From: Mycolicibacterium arenosum
GTDB lineage: Bacteria > Actinomycetota > Actinomycetes > Mycobacteriales > Mycobacteriaceae
Reading direction: 5' to 3'
Assembly (NCBI RefSeq): GCF_024320865.1
Contig: NZ_JANDBD010000002.1
Coordinates: 186,001-250,000, forward strand
DNA length: 64,000 bases
Shown: in pieces, positions 8,263-17,566 of the stretch
Layout: every line of letters begins with the position of its first letter
Position numbering within the stretch: position 1 is the stretch's first letter
Translations under genes and position numbers: made by a program
Notes under the pieces: model-generated
What the model was told of the DNA's origin: nothing
What the model saw: the letters and a program-made list of their open reading frames with translations, nothing else
Database searches by the model: none

Positions 8263-9161
8263 CGGCAACACTCGACCAGGCGCTGAAGGGTCCGACGTTC
8301 CACCCGGTCAGCCCGAGCAGGAAGTTCAAGAACGCTCTCGCCACGACGCTGTTCACCGCGTCTTTCCTGCTCGCGATGATCCCGTTGGTCTGGCTCATCT
8401 ATACGGTGCTGGCCAAGGGCATCACCGCGATCACGGGCTCCACGTGGTGGACCAATTCCCTGGCCGGTGTGCTTCCCGAAGAGATGGCCGGGGGTGTGTA
8501 CCACGCGATCTACGGCACACTGATCCAGGCGGCGATCGCGGCTGTGCTATCGGTTCCCCTGGGTGTGATGGCCGCGGTGTACCTGGTCGAGTACGGCCGG
8601 GGCCGGTTCGCGAAGGTCACCACGTTCATGGTCGACATTCTCGCCGGCGTGCCGTCGATCGTCGCCGCTCTGTTCATCTTCGCGTTGTGGATCGCCACCC
8701 TGGGATTCGAGCAGAGTGCCTTCGCCGTATCGCTTGCGCTGGTGTTGCTCATGCTTCCCGTGGTCGTACGTAACACCGAGGAGATGCTGAAACTCGTTCC
8801 TGACGAGTTGCGAGAGGCGTCTTACGCATTGGGCGTCCCGAAATGGAAGACCATAGCGCGCATCGTCGTTCCCACCGCCCTGCCCGGAATGATCAGCGGC
8901 ATCCTCCTGGCCCTCGCCAGGGTCATGGGGGAGACGGCCCCGGTGCTGGTGCTCGTCGGTTACAGCCGGTCCATCAACATGGACGCATTCGAAGGCAACA
9001 TGGCGTCGCTGCCCCTGCTGATCTACACCGAACTGGTCAACCCGGAAGCCGCGGGCGCACTGCGCGTTTGGGGCGCCGCATTGACCCTCATCTTGATCAT
9101 CGCGGCACTGTATCTCGGCGCTGCATTCATCAACCGATACCTGACGCGGAACAGAGTTTAG
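8259..9161 (+). CDS. pstA: Phosphate ABC transporter permease PstA
   Basis: A 300-residue second permease subunit with about six membrane helices and the coupling loop [21 protein letters not shown]. Its ATG overlaps the pstC stop (ATGA), with GGAGG immediately before it. It forms the channel with PstC and is driven by PstB. Confidence 0.94.
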   Translation: MTATLDQALKGPTFHPVSPSRKFKNALATTLFTASFLLAMIPLVWLIYTVLAKGITAITGSTWWTNSLAGVLPEEMAGGVYHAIYGTLIQAAIAAVLSVPLGVMAAVYLVEYGRGRFAKVTTFMVDILAGVPSIVAALFIFALWIATLGFEQSAFAVSLALVLLMLPVVVRNTEEMLKLVPDELREASYALGVPKWKTIARIVVPTALPGMISGILLALARVMGETAPVLVLVGYSRSINMDAFEGNMASLPLLIYTELVNPEAAGALRVWGAALTLILIIAALYLGAAFINRYLTRNRV

Positions 9162-9168
9162 GAGCCTC

Positions 9169-9945
9169 ATGGCTAAGCGACTTGATCTCAAGGATCTGAA
9201 CATCTACTACGGTTCGTTCCACGCCGTCGCGGACGTGGGGCTGTCGGTCACACCGCGCAGTGTCACAGCGTTCATCGGGCCATCGGGCTGCGGTAAGTCG
9301 ACCGTGCTCCGGACGCTCAACCGCATGCACGAGGTGCTTCCCGGTGCCCGTGTCGAGGGTTCGGTGCTGCTCGACGGTGAGGACATCTACGCCTCGGGTA
9401 TCGATCCGGTGAGCGTTCGCAAGACCATCGGGATGGTGTTCCAGCGACCGAACCCTTTCCCCACCATGTCGATTCGCGACAACGTGGTGGCCGGGCTGAA
9501 GTTGCAGGGCACGCGCAATAAGAAGACGCTCGACGAGGTCGCCGAGCGGTCCTTGAAGGGCGCGAACCTGTGGAACGAGGTCAAGGACCGGTTGGACAAG
9601 CCGGGCGGGGGGCTCTCCGGCGGTCAGCAGCAGCGCCTCTGCATCGCCCGTGCGATCGCCGTGCAGCCCGACGTGCTTCTGATGGACGAGCCCTGCTCAG
9701 CACTCGACCCGATCTCGACGCTGGCGATCGAAGATCTGATTTCGGAATTGAAGCAGGACTACACGATCGTCATCGTCACGCACAACATGCAGCAGGCCGC
9801 ACGCGTCAGCGATCAGACCGCGTTCTTCAATCTGGAGGCCACCGGCAAACCCGGTCGGCTGGTCGAGATCGATGAAACCGAGAAGATCTTCTCGAACCCG
9901 ACGCAGAAGGCGACTGAGGACTACATCTCCGGTCGCTTCGGGTGA
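9169..9945 (+). CDS. pstB: Phosphate ABC transporter ATPase PstB
   Basis: A 258-residue ABC ATPase with Walker [10 protein letters not shown] (37-45), the Q-loop in [13 protein letters not shown] typical of PstB, signature LSGGQQQR, Walker [14 protein letters not shown] and the switch His in [13 protein letters not shown] precedes the start. It is the last gene of the pst operon; its stop codon lies inside the left arm of the terminator that follows. Confidence 0.96.
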   Translation: MAKRLDLKDLNIYYGSFHAVADVGLSVTPRSVTAFIGPSGCGKSTVLRTLNRMHEVLPGARVEGSVLLDGEDIYASGIDPVSVRKTIGMVFQRPNPFPTMSIRDNVVAGLKLQGTRNKKTLDEVAERSLKGANLWNEVKDRLDKPGGGLSGGQQQRLCIARAIAVQPDVLLMDEPCSALDPISTLAIEDLISELKQDYTIVIVTHNMQQAARVSDQTAFFNLEATGKPGRLVEIDETEKIFSNPTQKATEDYISGRFG

Positions 9946-9996
9946 TTTCGGCGCGCCAACCGCCCATCCGCGGGCAGTCAGCGCGCCGAAATCACC
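9941..9996. terminator. Bidirectional hairpin terminator between pstB and the oxidoreductase gene
   Basis: GGTGATTTCGGCGCGC at 9941-9956 and its exact reverse complement at 9981-9996 form a 16-bp perfect stem. The 24-nt loop contains a small GCCC/GGGC inner stem. The arms carry the stop codons of both convergent genes (9943-9945 and 9992-9994). There is no U-tract, as is usual for mycobacterial terminators. Confidence 0.75.
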
Positions 9997-10966
9997 GGGG
10001 AGTGAAGACGATTCGGGTGCCGCTCGGCTCTTTGGCGGTCCAGACGCTCTCGACGTCCGCGAGCGGACGGGCGAGCGTCGTGAGCTCGAGACGGCCGTCC
10101 GCGACCATATCGAACATCGCGGGCAGCGCCTCGGTGCGGGCGCGCGCGAGCACGTCCGGCGGCACGCTGCCGATGCCGAGTCCGGACAGGGTTATCGCGG
10201 TGCCCCGCAGGATGCCGGCGTCCAGTGCCAGCTCCGGACCCGCCATCGAGCCGATCTGCACCCAGCGCGTCCGATGGAAGTGCGAGGACGGGTGGCTCTC
10301 GGCCAGCGCACCCAGCGCCTGCTCCGCGGGTTCGCCCCACAGGTAGTCGAGTACCGCGTCGAACGGCCGCTCGGCGTGCAACGCGCCGACGCGGGCGGAA
10401 AGATCCTCGTCGCGCATCGCGATGGCCTCGTCGGCGCCCACTCCGCGGAGCCAGTCGAGCCGTTGCGCGTCGCGGCCGGCCACCACGACGCTGCCCGCGT
10501 CGAATGCGCGCTTGGCCAGCTGCACGGCCGTCGCCCCGGTGACGCCGGTGGCGCCGAGCACCAGGATCCGGGCGCCGGGCTCGATTCCGGCCGCGTACTC
10601 GAGTGTCATCCACGCCGACATGCCCGGATTGGGCAGTGCGGCGGCGGTCACCGAGTCCACGCCGTCGGGGACGCCGACGGCGCCCTCGACGGCGACCAGC
10701 GCGCGTTCGGCCATCATGCCGCCACCGATGCCGCCGGCCCACACCCGGCGACCGTCGGCGAGCCGCATGACGCCGTCCACTCCGGGCACAACGGGAAGCT
10801 GAATCTCCCTGCTGGCGTAGTGCTTTCCGGAAACGAGGCCGCGGGTCAGATTGGTCAGTGCGGCGGCCTCGAGCGTCGCCACGACGGCGCCGTCCCGCGC
10901 TTCGGGATCCGGGAAGTCGGTGTAAACGGGCGTTTCGCCCCACGCGTTGACGACTGCTGCCTTCAT
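9992..10966 (-). CDS. Medium-chain dehydrogenase/quinone oxidoreductase-family protein
   Basis: A 324-residue zinc-free MDR protein. The N-terminal GroES-like part (about 1-120) is followed by an NADPH-binding Rossmann domain with LVLGATGVTGATAVQLAKR. It probably reduces an enone or quinone, but the substrate is not identifiable. It is divergent from the MarR gene at 11038 and shares an intergenic region with three similar operator boxes, so MarR probably represses it. Confidence 0.85.
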   Translation of the reverse strand: MKAAVVNAWGETPVYTDFPDPEARDGAVVATLEAAALTNLTRGLVSGKHYASREIQLPVVPGVDGVMRLADGRRVWAGGIGGGMMAERALVAVEGAVGVPDGVDSVTAAALPNPGMSAWMTLEYAAGIEPGARILVLGATGVTGATAVQLAKRAFDAGSVVVAGRDAQRLDWLRGVGADEAIAMRDEDLSARVGALHAERPFDAVLDYLWGEPAEQALGALAESHPSSHFHRTRWVQIGSMAGPELALDAGILRGTAITLSGLGIGSVPPDVLARARTEALPAMFDMVADGRLELTTLARPLADVESVWTAKEPSGTRIVFTPR

Positions 10967-10978
10967 GCTCGCACCTCA

Positions 10979-11054
10979 GTTTCAGTAGAAATGGTTTCTA
11001 TGGAAACAATGTACGGGGGAGCGAGGCGGATGGCAAGATGGTTTCCATGAAAAC
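10979..11054. promoter_or_regulatory. Three MarR-type operator boxes
   Basis: Three related imperfect palindromes of form GTTTC-N4-GAAAC are present: GTTTCAGTAGAAAT (10979-10992), GTTTCTATGGAAAC (10994-11007, perfect arms) and GTTTCCATGAAAAC (11041-11054, overlapping the MarR start). They sit between the divergent oxidoreductase and MarR genes and are the likely MarR sites for joint repression. Confidence 0.65.
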
Positions 11055-11550
11055 CAAATCGGGGCTGATCGCGGACATCAACGTTCTCGTCGGTGCCGTG
11101 GGTGACAAACTGCGATCGGACGACGACAGCGACGACGAGCGCGACTTCATGGTGCAGCGCTGCCCGAAGCGGCTGCAGTCCAGCGTCCGGTCGCTCCCGA
11201 CGCTGTCGATGCACCTGCTGGCCGCCATCGCCGAGGGCCCGGTCAGCGTGGTCGGGCTCGCGACGCGGTCAGGCCAACTCAAGGGCACCGTCTCCAAGCA
11301 CGTGCAACGGCTGGTGGAGGCCGGCCTGGTGGCGCGATCGCCGATTCCCGGCAACCGCAAGGAGCTCGAACTGCGACTCACCGCCGACGGTCGACTGGTC
11401 GCGGACGTGCATCGGCAGATGCACGACGAGATGGCCCTCGGGCTGCGCGACTTCCTGACCCGCTACACCAACGCCGAGCTCGAGGTGCTCGTCAAGGTGC
11501 TCGGCGACCTGCTCGCGGCGCGTAAGGACGGCGTCCGGCTGGTGCCCTAG
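11038..11550 (+). CDS. MarR-family transcriptional regulator
   Basis: A 170-residue winged-helix regulator with [28 protein letters not shown] and wing [22 protein letters not shown] 11038 is used; ATG 11047 is possible. There is little Shine-Dalgarno signal, so the message may be leaderless. An operator-like box overlaps the start codon, suggesting autorepression. Its TAG overlaps the phoU stop by 4 nt (CTAG). Confidence 0.87.
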   Translation: MVSMKTKSGLIADINVLVGAVGDKLRSDDDSDDERDFMVQRCPKRLQSSVRSLPTLSMHLLAAIAEGPVSVVGLATRSGQLKGTVSKHVQRLVEAGLVARSPIPGNRKELELRLTADGRLVADVHRQMHDEMALGLRDFLTRYTNAELEVLVKVLGDLLAARKDGVRLVP

Positions 11551-12215
11551 CGGGGCGTGGGGACCTCTTCATCGTCGGGGAACTCACCCGTGACCTGGAA
11601 GATCACCCGCCGGGCTACCTCGACGGCGTGATCGGCGAAGCGCTCGTAGAAGCGGCTGAGCAGCGTGACGTCGACGGCCGCGGTGACGCCGTACTTCCAC
11701 TCGCGGTCCATCAGCACGCTGAAGAGGTGACGATGGAGGTCGTCCATCGCGTCGTCCTCCTCGCGGATGCGCGCGGCCTTCTCGGGATCGCGGGTCAGCA
11801 GGACCTCTTGTGCACTGTTGCCCAGTTCGACTGCCACCCGGCCCATTTCGGCGAAGTAGCCGTTGACCTCCTCCGGCAGCACGTGCTGCGGGTGGCGGCG
11901 CCGGGCGATCTTCGCGACGTGCAGGGCGAGGGCGCCCATCCGGTCGACGTCGGCGACGATCTGGATGGAGCTGACGATCGCCCGCAGATCGCCCGCCACC
12001 GGCGCCTGCAGGGCGAGCAGCACGAAGGCCGCCTCCTCCGCGCGGGTGCTCATGGCGGCAATCCGCTCGTGGTCGGTGATGACCTGTTCGGCAAGGGCCA
12101 GATCGGCCTGCAGGAGCGCTTGGGTGGAACGCTCCATGGCGGCACCCGCCAGGCCGCACATTTCGCCGAGTTGGTCGGACAAGTCGGCCAATTGCTCGTG
12201 GTACGCGGTACGCAT
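11547..12215 (-). CDS. phoU: Phosphate signalling regulator PhoU (PhoY-like)
   Basis: A 222-residue all-helical protein of two PhoU repeats, each with the metal-binding E/DXXXD-type helices ([37 protein letters not shown]). PhoU proteins restrain the SenX3-RegX3 phosphate response through the Pst transporter. It is separated from pstB by the oxidoreductase/MarR pair. A PHO-box-like repeat lies about 45 nt upstream, suggesting feedback control by RegX3. Confidence 0.93.
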   Translation of the reverse strand: MRTAYHEQLADLSDQLGEMCGLAGAAMERSTQALLQADLALAEQVITDHERIAAMSTRAEEAAFVLLALQAPVAGDLRAIVSSIQIVADVDRMGALALHVAKIARRRHPQHVLPEEVNGYFAEMGRVAVELGNSAQEVLLTRDPEKAARIREEDDAMDDLHRHLFSVLMDREWKYGVTAAVDVTLLSRFYERFADHAVEVARRVIFQVTGEFPDDEEVPTPR

Positions 12216-12259
12216 GCGGTCAGCCTACGGGCTGACGTGCGCAATCGTCACGCCGTACC

Positions 12260-12279
12260 CGGTGAACGAAAGGTGAATG
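12260..12279 (-). promoter_or_regulatory. PHO-box-like direct repeat upstream of phoU
   Basis: On the minus strand, ATTCACC and GTTCACC follow each other with an 11-nt period (plus-strand GGTGAAC at 12261-12267 and GGTGAAT at 12272-12278). This is the same spacing and core as the pstS box and has the right orientation to drive phoU. Confidence 0.62.
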
Positions 12280-12309
12280 CCACCTGCCCAAACGGCGTTG
12301 AGCGGCGTG

Positions 12310-14328
12310 CTACTCGCAGGTGGTGTCGGCGGCGTTCGTGACGTTCAGATCCTCGGGCAGCTGCGTCGGCTCGCTGCTGGCGTCGCTGCCGCGCACCACG
12401 TTCACCTGCACGGCGGAGCCGCTCGGGGACGGGGTGCCGACCGTCTGGAAGTCGGACCCGAGGACCACCCTGACCTCGTCGCCGAGTCCGGTGACCCGTT
12501 CGATCGTGGGGATGGTCGTGCTCGAGAACGCGGACGCGACGGTGGCGGCGGCCTCTTCGTTGCCCGCCGAGAAGAACACGGTGGTGGCGTCCAGCGGGCC
12601 GGGGTAGTCGTCGGGTTCGACGGTGACGAAACCGTGTTGCTGCAGTTCACTGGCCGCCGTCGAGGCCAGTCCGTTCTCGCCCGTCGAGTTCGACACCCGG
12701 ACGGTGACGGAACTCGGGTCGGTCGCGACGGCGTCGACGACCTCACTGTCGGACTCCGGTTGGGCGGTTTCGCTCGAACTCGTCGGCGTCTCGGGTACCG
12801 GGGTGTTGTCGGCGTTCTTCTCCTCGGGCAGCGGATCGTCGTTGATGATCGCGTCGAACAGCGCCCGCATGTCGTCGTCGCGGGGCACCTCGTTGCCGTA
12901 CTCGTCGGCGTACCCGACGGTCGGCACCGTGATGAACGTGATGCGGCCCGCGTTCACACCCTGGATGGACTGGCCGAGATTCACCAGGTCCTTGGTGTCG
13001 ATGTTGTCGACGTAGCTGTCGGCGATGAACATGTTGACGACGTTGTTCAGCTTGCTGAGCGAGAAGAACGTGTCCTTGCTGATCAGCGAGCGCAGCAGCG
13101 AGGACAGGAACAACTGCTGGCGCTTGATGCGGCCGTAATCCCCGTTGGTCTCGGTGGTGACCTGGCGGGCGCGTACGTACTGCAGTGCGGTGTGGCCGTC
13201 GATGATCTGGCGGCCGGCCGTCGGCAGCACCGTGCCCAACTCGTAGTCCTCGATGGGCGTGGTACTGCACACCTCGACGCCACCGAGTGCGTCGACCATC
13301 GTCTGGAAGCCCGCGAAGTCGACGGCCATGAACCGGTTGATCGACAGACCGGAGAGCTTCTGGATGACCTTCACCAGGCACTTGGGCCCGCCGACCGCGT
13401 AGGCCGAGTTCAGCTTGGTCTCGGTGTAGACCTCGTCCAAGCCGTAGTTGGGCGACTCCTCGTCGGTGATCATCCCGTAGTTACCCGTTTCGGGATCCCA
13501 GGGTTCACACGTCATCGGCGTGATCGACAGGTCGCGCGGAAACGATACGGCGACAACGCGTTTGCGGTTCGCGGGGATGTTGACCAGCATCACGGTGTCG
13601 GACCGGGCGCCCCCCGCGTCGTCCGTGCTGCCCGCCCCGACCTCACTGTTCTGACCGATCCGGCTGTCGGTGCCGACGATCAGGAAGTTCTCGTCGCCGA
13701 ACTGGGCGTTGGGGTCGAGGATGTCGCGCGAGCTCTGATCAAGCGCCGACACCTTGTTCAGCGCCTGGTTCTTCAACGACTGCCACTGCCATGCCGAACC
13801 GGTGAGCGCGACGGCGCACACCGCCAGCAGTGCGGCCACCGCACGGCCCGCGAGCATGGCCGTGCGCTTGCGCTTCGGTTTGGGCTTCTCGGGATCGCGC
13901 CTGGCGCCGATGCGGGCGGGATGGGCGGGCACGCGTTTCGCGGACAGGTTCGGGAGCTCGGACGCGTGTGCGGGGAGCACCGGAATGATGTCGGTGGGCG
14001 GGGCGTACTCGTCCTCGGGCACCGGTTGCGGCGGGGGAGGAGTCGACCGCGGGGGCGGTACTGACGCCTGCCTGGGGATGGGCGCGCTGTGCCGCGTCGG
14101 CTCGGGCTTGCGGTCGCTCGGCGGCGACGTTCCCGACACCTTGGCGATCAGATCGGCGACGGTGATCCCGTCCGCGTGGTTGCCGGTCGCGGGAGGCGAG
14201 GACTCCCGCTGTTCTTCGCGGCGCTCCCACGGCGCGGCGCCTGGCTTGGGCCTGGGAGTTCGGGTAAGCCAGTGATCATCGTCACTCGGCGGTGGGCGGC
14301 CGGGAGTGGCGTTATCGCCGTCACTCAT
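12310..14328 (-). CDS. LytR-CpsA-Psr (LCP) cell-wall ligase with LytR_C domain
   Basis: A 672-residue membrane-anchored enzyme. Residues 1-155 are a cytoplasmic Pro/Arg-rich region, 159-180 a single TM helix, and about 213-400 the LCP domain with GTDSR (219-223), ARSDTVML and SFPRDL. Residues about 530-625 are a LytR_C domain (VTVRVSNSTGENGLASTAA). LCP proteins attach polymers such as arabinogalactan to peptidoglycan using lipid-linked donors. Length and position between phoU and dusB match M. tuberculosis Rv0822c as I recall it. Confidence 0.92.
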   Translation of the reverse strand: MSDGDNATPGRPPPSDDDHWLTRTPRPKPGAAPWERREEQRESSPPATGNHADGITVADLIAKVSGTSPPSDRKPEPTRHSAPIPRQASVPPPRSTPPPPQPVPEDEYAPPTDIIPVLPAHASELPNLSAKRVPAHPARIGARRDPEKPKPKRKRTAMLAGRAVAALLAVCAVALTGSAWQWQSLKNQALNKVSALDQSSRDILDPNAQFGDENFLIVGTDSRIGQNSEVGAGSTDDAGGARSDTVMLVNIPANRKRVVAVSFPRDLSITPMTCEPWDPETGNYGMITDEESPNYGLDEVYTETKLNSAYAVGGPKCLVKVIQKLSGLSINRFMAVDFAGFQTMVDALGGVEVCSTTPIEDYELGTVLPTAGRQIIDGHTALQYVRARQVTTETNGDYGRIKRQQLFLSSLLRSLISKDTFFSLSKLNNVVNMFIADSYVDNIDTKDLVNLGQSIQGVNAGRITFITVPTVGYADEYGNEVPRDDDMRALFDAIINDDPLPEEKNADNTPVPETPTSSSETAQPESDSEVVDAVATDPSSVTVRVSNSTGENGLASTAASELQQHGFVTVEPDDYPGPLDATTVFFSAGNEEAAATVASAFSSTTIPTIERVTGLGDEVRVVLGSDFQTVGTPSPSGSAVQVNVVRGSDASSEPTQLPEDLNVTNAADTTCE

Positions 14329-14556
14329 GTCCTACCGGCCTCCGACTCACGGGAACTGTGCGGGCTCCGCGCGCTGAACGTGCGCGCGGGCCGCGGTCGT
14401 GCTGTACGTGCTTTCTGCTCTCTAGCAGCACTTACTCGAGCGTCGGTGGTCGACGCCCATGGTCATGAACCCTCATCGTACTGAGCAAGGCCGGGTGGCT
14501 TCCAGTCAGAGAAAATGTCGAGAGCGTCTCGATGTGATGACGGCGACTCGGAGACG

Positions 14557-15669
14557 CTATCCACCGGAGTGCATGACGTCGGCTCCCGCGGGCACCGTGC
14601 AGTCGTCCGGATCGTCGAGCCAGCCCTCCGGCAGGGCTACCGAACCCGGCGATCCCTGACGCCCCCGCGGGCCTTCGGCGACGCGCGGGAACGGTATCTC
14701 CGGGTCCAGCTGACCGACCAGCTGATCGAGTTCGGGCAGGGTCTTGACCAGTGCTAACGCGCGCCGCAGGTCGGCGCCCGCTGGGAAGCCGTGCAGGTAC
14801 CAGGCGATGTGCTTGCGCATGTCACGCATGCCCTTGTCCTCGCCGAAGTGCTGCGCCAGGAGCGCGCCGTGCCGTCGCATGATGTCGGCGACCTCGCCGA
14901 GGTTCGGCGCGTTGGCGGGCTCACGGCCGCCGAACGCCGCGGACAACTCGGCGAACAGCCACGGTCGGCCGAGGCAACCGCGCCCGATCACGACGCCGTC
15001 GCATCCGGTCTCCGCCATCATCCGCAGGGCGTCGTCGGCGTCGAAGATGTCGCCGTTCCCGAGCACCGGGATGTCGGTGACGTGCTGCTTCAGTTCGGCG
15101 ATGCGGCTCCAGTCCGCCGCACCCGAGTACCGCTGCGCGGCGGTGCGGGCGTGCAGGGCGATGGCCGCTGCGCCCTCGTCTCGGGCGATGCGGCCCGCGT
15201 CGAGGTGAGTGGTGTGGGCGTCGTCGATGCCGATCCGGAACTTGGCGGTGACGGGAATCGACGTGCCCTCGACGCCGCGCACCGCCGCCGCCACGATCTG
15301 GCCGAACAACCGCCGCTTGAACGGAATCGCCGCGCCACCGCCGCGCCGGGTCACCTTGGGCACCGGGCAGCCGAAGTTCATGTCGATGTGGTCGGCCAGG
15401 CCCTCGTCGGCGATCATCCGCGCGGCCGCGAAAGTCGTTGCGGGATCGACGGTGTAGAGCTGCAGCGAACGGGGCGTCTCGTCGGGCGCGAACGTCGTCA
15501 TGTGCATGGTCACCGGATGCCGCTCGACGAGGGCGCGCGCGGTGACCATCTCGCAGACGTAGAGCCCGCTGATCGTGCCCTCGCGGGCCAGTTCGAGTTC
15601 GCGACACAGGGTCCGGAACGCGACGTTGGTGACCCCGGCCATCGGGGCCAGCACGACGGGGCTGCGCAA
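14557..15669 (-). CDS. dusB: tRNA-dihydrouridine synthase DusB
   Basis: A 370-residue FMN enzyme reducing uridine in tRNA D-loops. It has the TIM-barrel start VVLAPMAGVTNVAFR, the catalytic-Cys loop DMNFGCPVPKVTRRGGG and FMN-phosphate binding GNGDIFDADDA. The TTG at 15669 is the only usual start codon before desA1. However, the seven residues before it in frame (WIGPIAL-like) resemble the normal DusB N-terminus (E. coli MRIGQYQL), so the true start may lie a few codons upstream at a non-standard codon. A glycine/proline-rich tail follows the RNA-binding domain. Confidence 0.88.
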   Translation of the reverse strand: MRSPVVLAPMAGVTNVAFRTLCRELELAREGTISGLYVCEMVTARALVERHPVTMHMTTFAPDETPRSLQLYTVDPATTFAAARMIADEGLADHIDMNFGCPVPKVTRRGGGAAIPFKRRLFGQIVAAAVRGVEGTSIPVTAKFRIGIDDAHTTHLDAGRIARDEGAAAIALHARTAAQRYSGAADWSRIAELKQHVTDIPVLGNGDIFDADDALRMMAETGCDGVVIGRGCLGRPWLFAELSAAFGGREPANAPNLGEVADIMRRHGALLAQHFGEDKGMRDMRKHIAWYLHGFPAGADLRRALALVKTLPELDQLVGQLDPEIPFPRVAEGPRGRQGSPGSVALPEGWLDDPDDCTVPAGADVMHSGG

Positions 15670-15758
15670 CGCGATCGGCCCGATCCAGAGGGCCGGGGCC
15701 GGTGATGAGCCGCTTGCGCGAAGAACGGGTTGTTGAGCGGTCGTGCTGGGGGACTCGG

Positions 15759-16772
15759 TTACGAGGCTGATGACGACACCAGGAGGTTCTTCTTGGCCCT
15801 CTTCTCGGCCACTTGGCGGACGCGCTCGAGGCGCCGTTCCTTCGCGATCTCGAACTTCTCGCAGGCGTCCTTCAGTTCCTCGACGTGCCTGTACAGGTCC
15901 TCCTGCATGCCGGCGGCCTCACCGGTGAAGTCGTCGCGTTCGAAGATGCGCCACTTCTTGAGCACCGGCATGACGATGTCGTCGAGGTGGATCCGCGGGT
16001 CGTAGATGCCGCCGGTCGCGATGACGACCGCCTTGCGACGGAAGTCCGGGATCGTGTAGCCGGGCATCTTGAAGTTGGTCAGCACCTTGTGCAGCGACCG
16101 CATCGCCTGGTTCGGGCAGATCTCCAGTCCGGCCGCCGTCACGTCGCGGTAGAAGATCATGTGCAGGTTCTCGTCGGCCGAGATCCGGCCCAGCAACTGG
16201 TCGGCGACGGGGTCGTTGCAGGCCTTGCCGGTGTTGCGGTGCGACACACGAGTGGCCAACTCCTGGAACGTCACGTAGATGACGGAGTCGAAAAGGCTCT
16301 CGGCGAACAGATCCGCGTCGCCCTCCAGCTGTTCGTTCTGGCCGGGGGAGAAACCGCGGGTGACCTGCTCCATACGCAGTTCCTCGAGTTCGACGGGGTC
16401 GATCGAGCGGGTGACGACGAGGTAGTCGCGCAGCGCGATGCCGTGCCGGTTCTCCTCGGCGGTCCAGCGGTTGACCCAGAACCCCCACGGCCCGTCCATG
16501 CTGAAGTTCATCGCGATCTCGCGGTGGTACGACGGCAGGTTGTCCTCGGTGAGCAGGTTCGTCAGCATCGCCATTCGGGCGACCTCGGACAGCGGCGACT
16601 GTTCCGGATCCCAGTCCTGCCCGCCCAGCGCGTAGTAGTTCTTGCCATCGGACCAGGGCACGTAGTCGTGCGGGTTCCAGTCCTTGCGCATGGTGAGATG
16701 TCGGTTGATCTGCTTCTCGACGACGGGCTCCAGCTCGTGTAGTAGCTGCAGATCGGATAGTTCCTTCGACAT
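15759..16772 (-). CDS. desA1: Acyl-ACP desaturase DesA1
   Basis: A 337-residue soluble di-iron desaturase of the plant stearoyl-ACP type. The iron ligands are visible in EENRH (106-110) and DENLH (200-204). DesA1 proteins introduce double bonds in precursors of mycolic acids. The C-terminus is a charged helix ending KRAKKNLLVSSSAS. The 89 nt to the dusB TTG have no terminator, so the two may be cotranscribed. Confidence 0.94.
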   Translation of the reverse strand: MSKELSDLQLLHELEPVVEKQINRHLTMRKDWNPHDYVPWSDGKNYYALGGQDWDPEQSPLSEVARMAMLTNLLTEDNLPSYHREIAMNFSMDGPWGFWVNRWTAEENRHGIALRDYLVVTRSIDPVELEELRMEQVTRGFSPGQNEQLEGDADLFAESLFDSVIYVTFQELATRVSHRNTGKACNDPVADQLLGRISADENLHMIFYRDVTAAGLEICPNQAMRSLHKVLTNFKMPGYTIPDFRRKAVVIATGGIYDPRIHLDDIVMPVLKKWRIFERDDFTGEAAGMQEDLYRHVEELKDACEKFEIAKERRLERVRQVAEKRAKKNLLVSSSAS

Positions 16773-16788
16773 GCACCCTCCGAGTTAT

Positions 16789-16807
16789 CTGTACCTGTTG
16801 GTAGCAG
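16789..16807. promoter_or_regulatory. Palindrome in the desA1 promoter region
   Basis: CTGTACCTGTTGGTAGCAG contains TACC-TGTT-GGTA with CTG/CAG flanks, 17 nt upstream of the desA1 ATG. Mycobacterial desA1 is controlled by a TetR-family desaturase regulator (MadR) that binds a palindrome in this promoter. Assigning this site to MadR is inference. Confidence 0.45.
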
Positions 16808-16963
16808 TCAATATATCTGTGTCACCCGGTGACATCAAGTTCATCGATAACGAGTCGGCGGCTAGCGAACATTCGACGTCTTTACCTGTACCATTCCGAA
16901 CAGGGCGCGAGCCCTGCTCAGCAAACCCCAACGGCGCCTCGACGCCCAGGAAGGTCGCGACAC

Positions 16964-17416
16964 GTGAAGAAACTTCTTGTTCTCGGTACCGGTGCTGTCG
17001 GGGCCGGAGCGATCGCCCTGTCGCTTCTCGGTGCGGGGGTCGCGTCAGCCGACGACGGCGTCGTCGGCTCGACGTACAAGGACGCTCGCGCGAAGTTAGC
17101 CCAGCAGGGTGCGTCGACGATCGTCGCCACCACCGTCGGCGACCGCAAGGACTGGGACAACTGCATCGTCACCAGCGCGACGCCGGCTGCCTTCCGGGAC
17201 GGCTACGGCGAGGATCAAGGCAATCAGTTTCTGGTGAACCTGAATTGCTACTCGAAGTACGCCACCAGTCTGTGGCCGGGGTTCTCGATCCAGAGCAAAG
17301 AGGGCCAGGAGATCTACCAGGCGGATCTGGCGGCAAAGGAACAGCGGGAAGCCGAGCAGCGCGCCGCCCAGGAGCAGGCTGAGCTCGAGGAACTCGAGGG
17401 CGGCCCCGACTCGTAA
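16964..17416 (+). CDS. Small secreted protein with PASTA-like core and charged C-terminal helix
   Basis: A 150-residue exported protein. The signal peptide is MKKLLVLGTGAVGAGAIALS to about ASA|DDG. The core (about 30-110) reads as a compact beta-alpha unit (TYKDARAKLAQQGASTIVATTVGD...CIVTSA) reminiscent of a PASTA repeat and has two cysteines. The tail is a Glu/Gln/Ala-rich helix ending EELEGGPDS. The GTG start follows AGGAAGG. A CAGGGC-GCGA-GCCCTG hairpin lies in the leader at 16901-16916. It is a paralogue of the next gene; function unknown. Confidence 0.8.
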   Translation: MKKLLVLGTGAVGAGAIALSLLGAGVASADDGVVGSTYKDARAKLAQQGASTIVATTVGDRKDWDNCIVTSATPAAFRDGYGEDQGNQFLVNLNCYSKYATSLWPGFSIQSKEGQEIYQADLAAKEQREAEQRAAQEQAELEELEGGPDS

Positions 17417-17566
17417 ACGCCCACCGACGAGTCGACTGTGAACAGCCTGTTAACTGGGCTTTTCCTCTTGTAATCGAGCGTCGGATCAGGACTGCGCCGC
17501 CGCCCAACGGGCGGTACTATCCCCGCGGATAAGCTTTACCGACCCCGCGGACAGATAGGGCTAGAC

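Noticed and set aside
9941..9996. Riboswitch or attachment site
   Set aside because: A simple perfect stem between convergent stops; terminator is the simplest reading.
12277..14064. 595-codon open frame antisense to the LCP gene
   Set aside because: The LCP gene has clear domain motifs; the antisense product is an Arg/Val/Gly-rich artefact.
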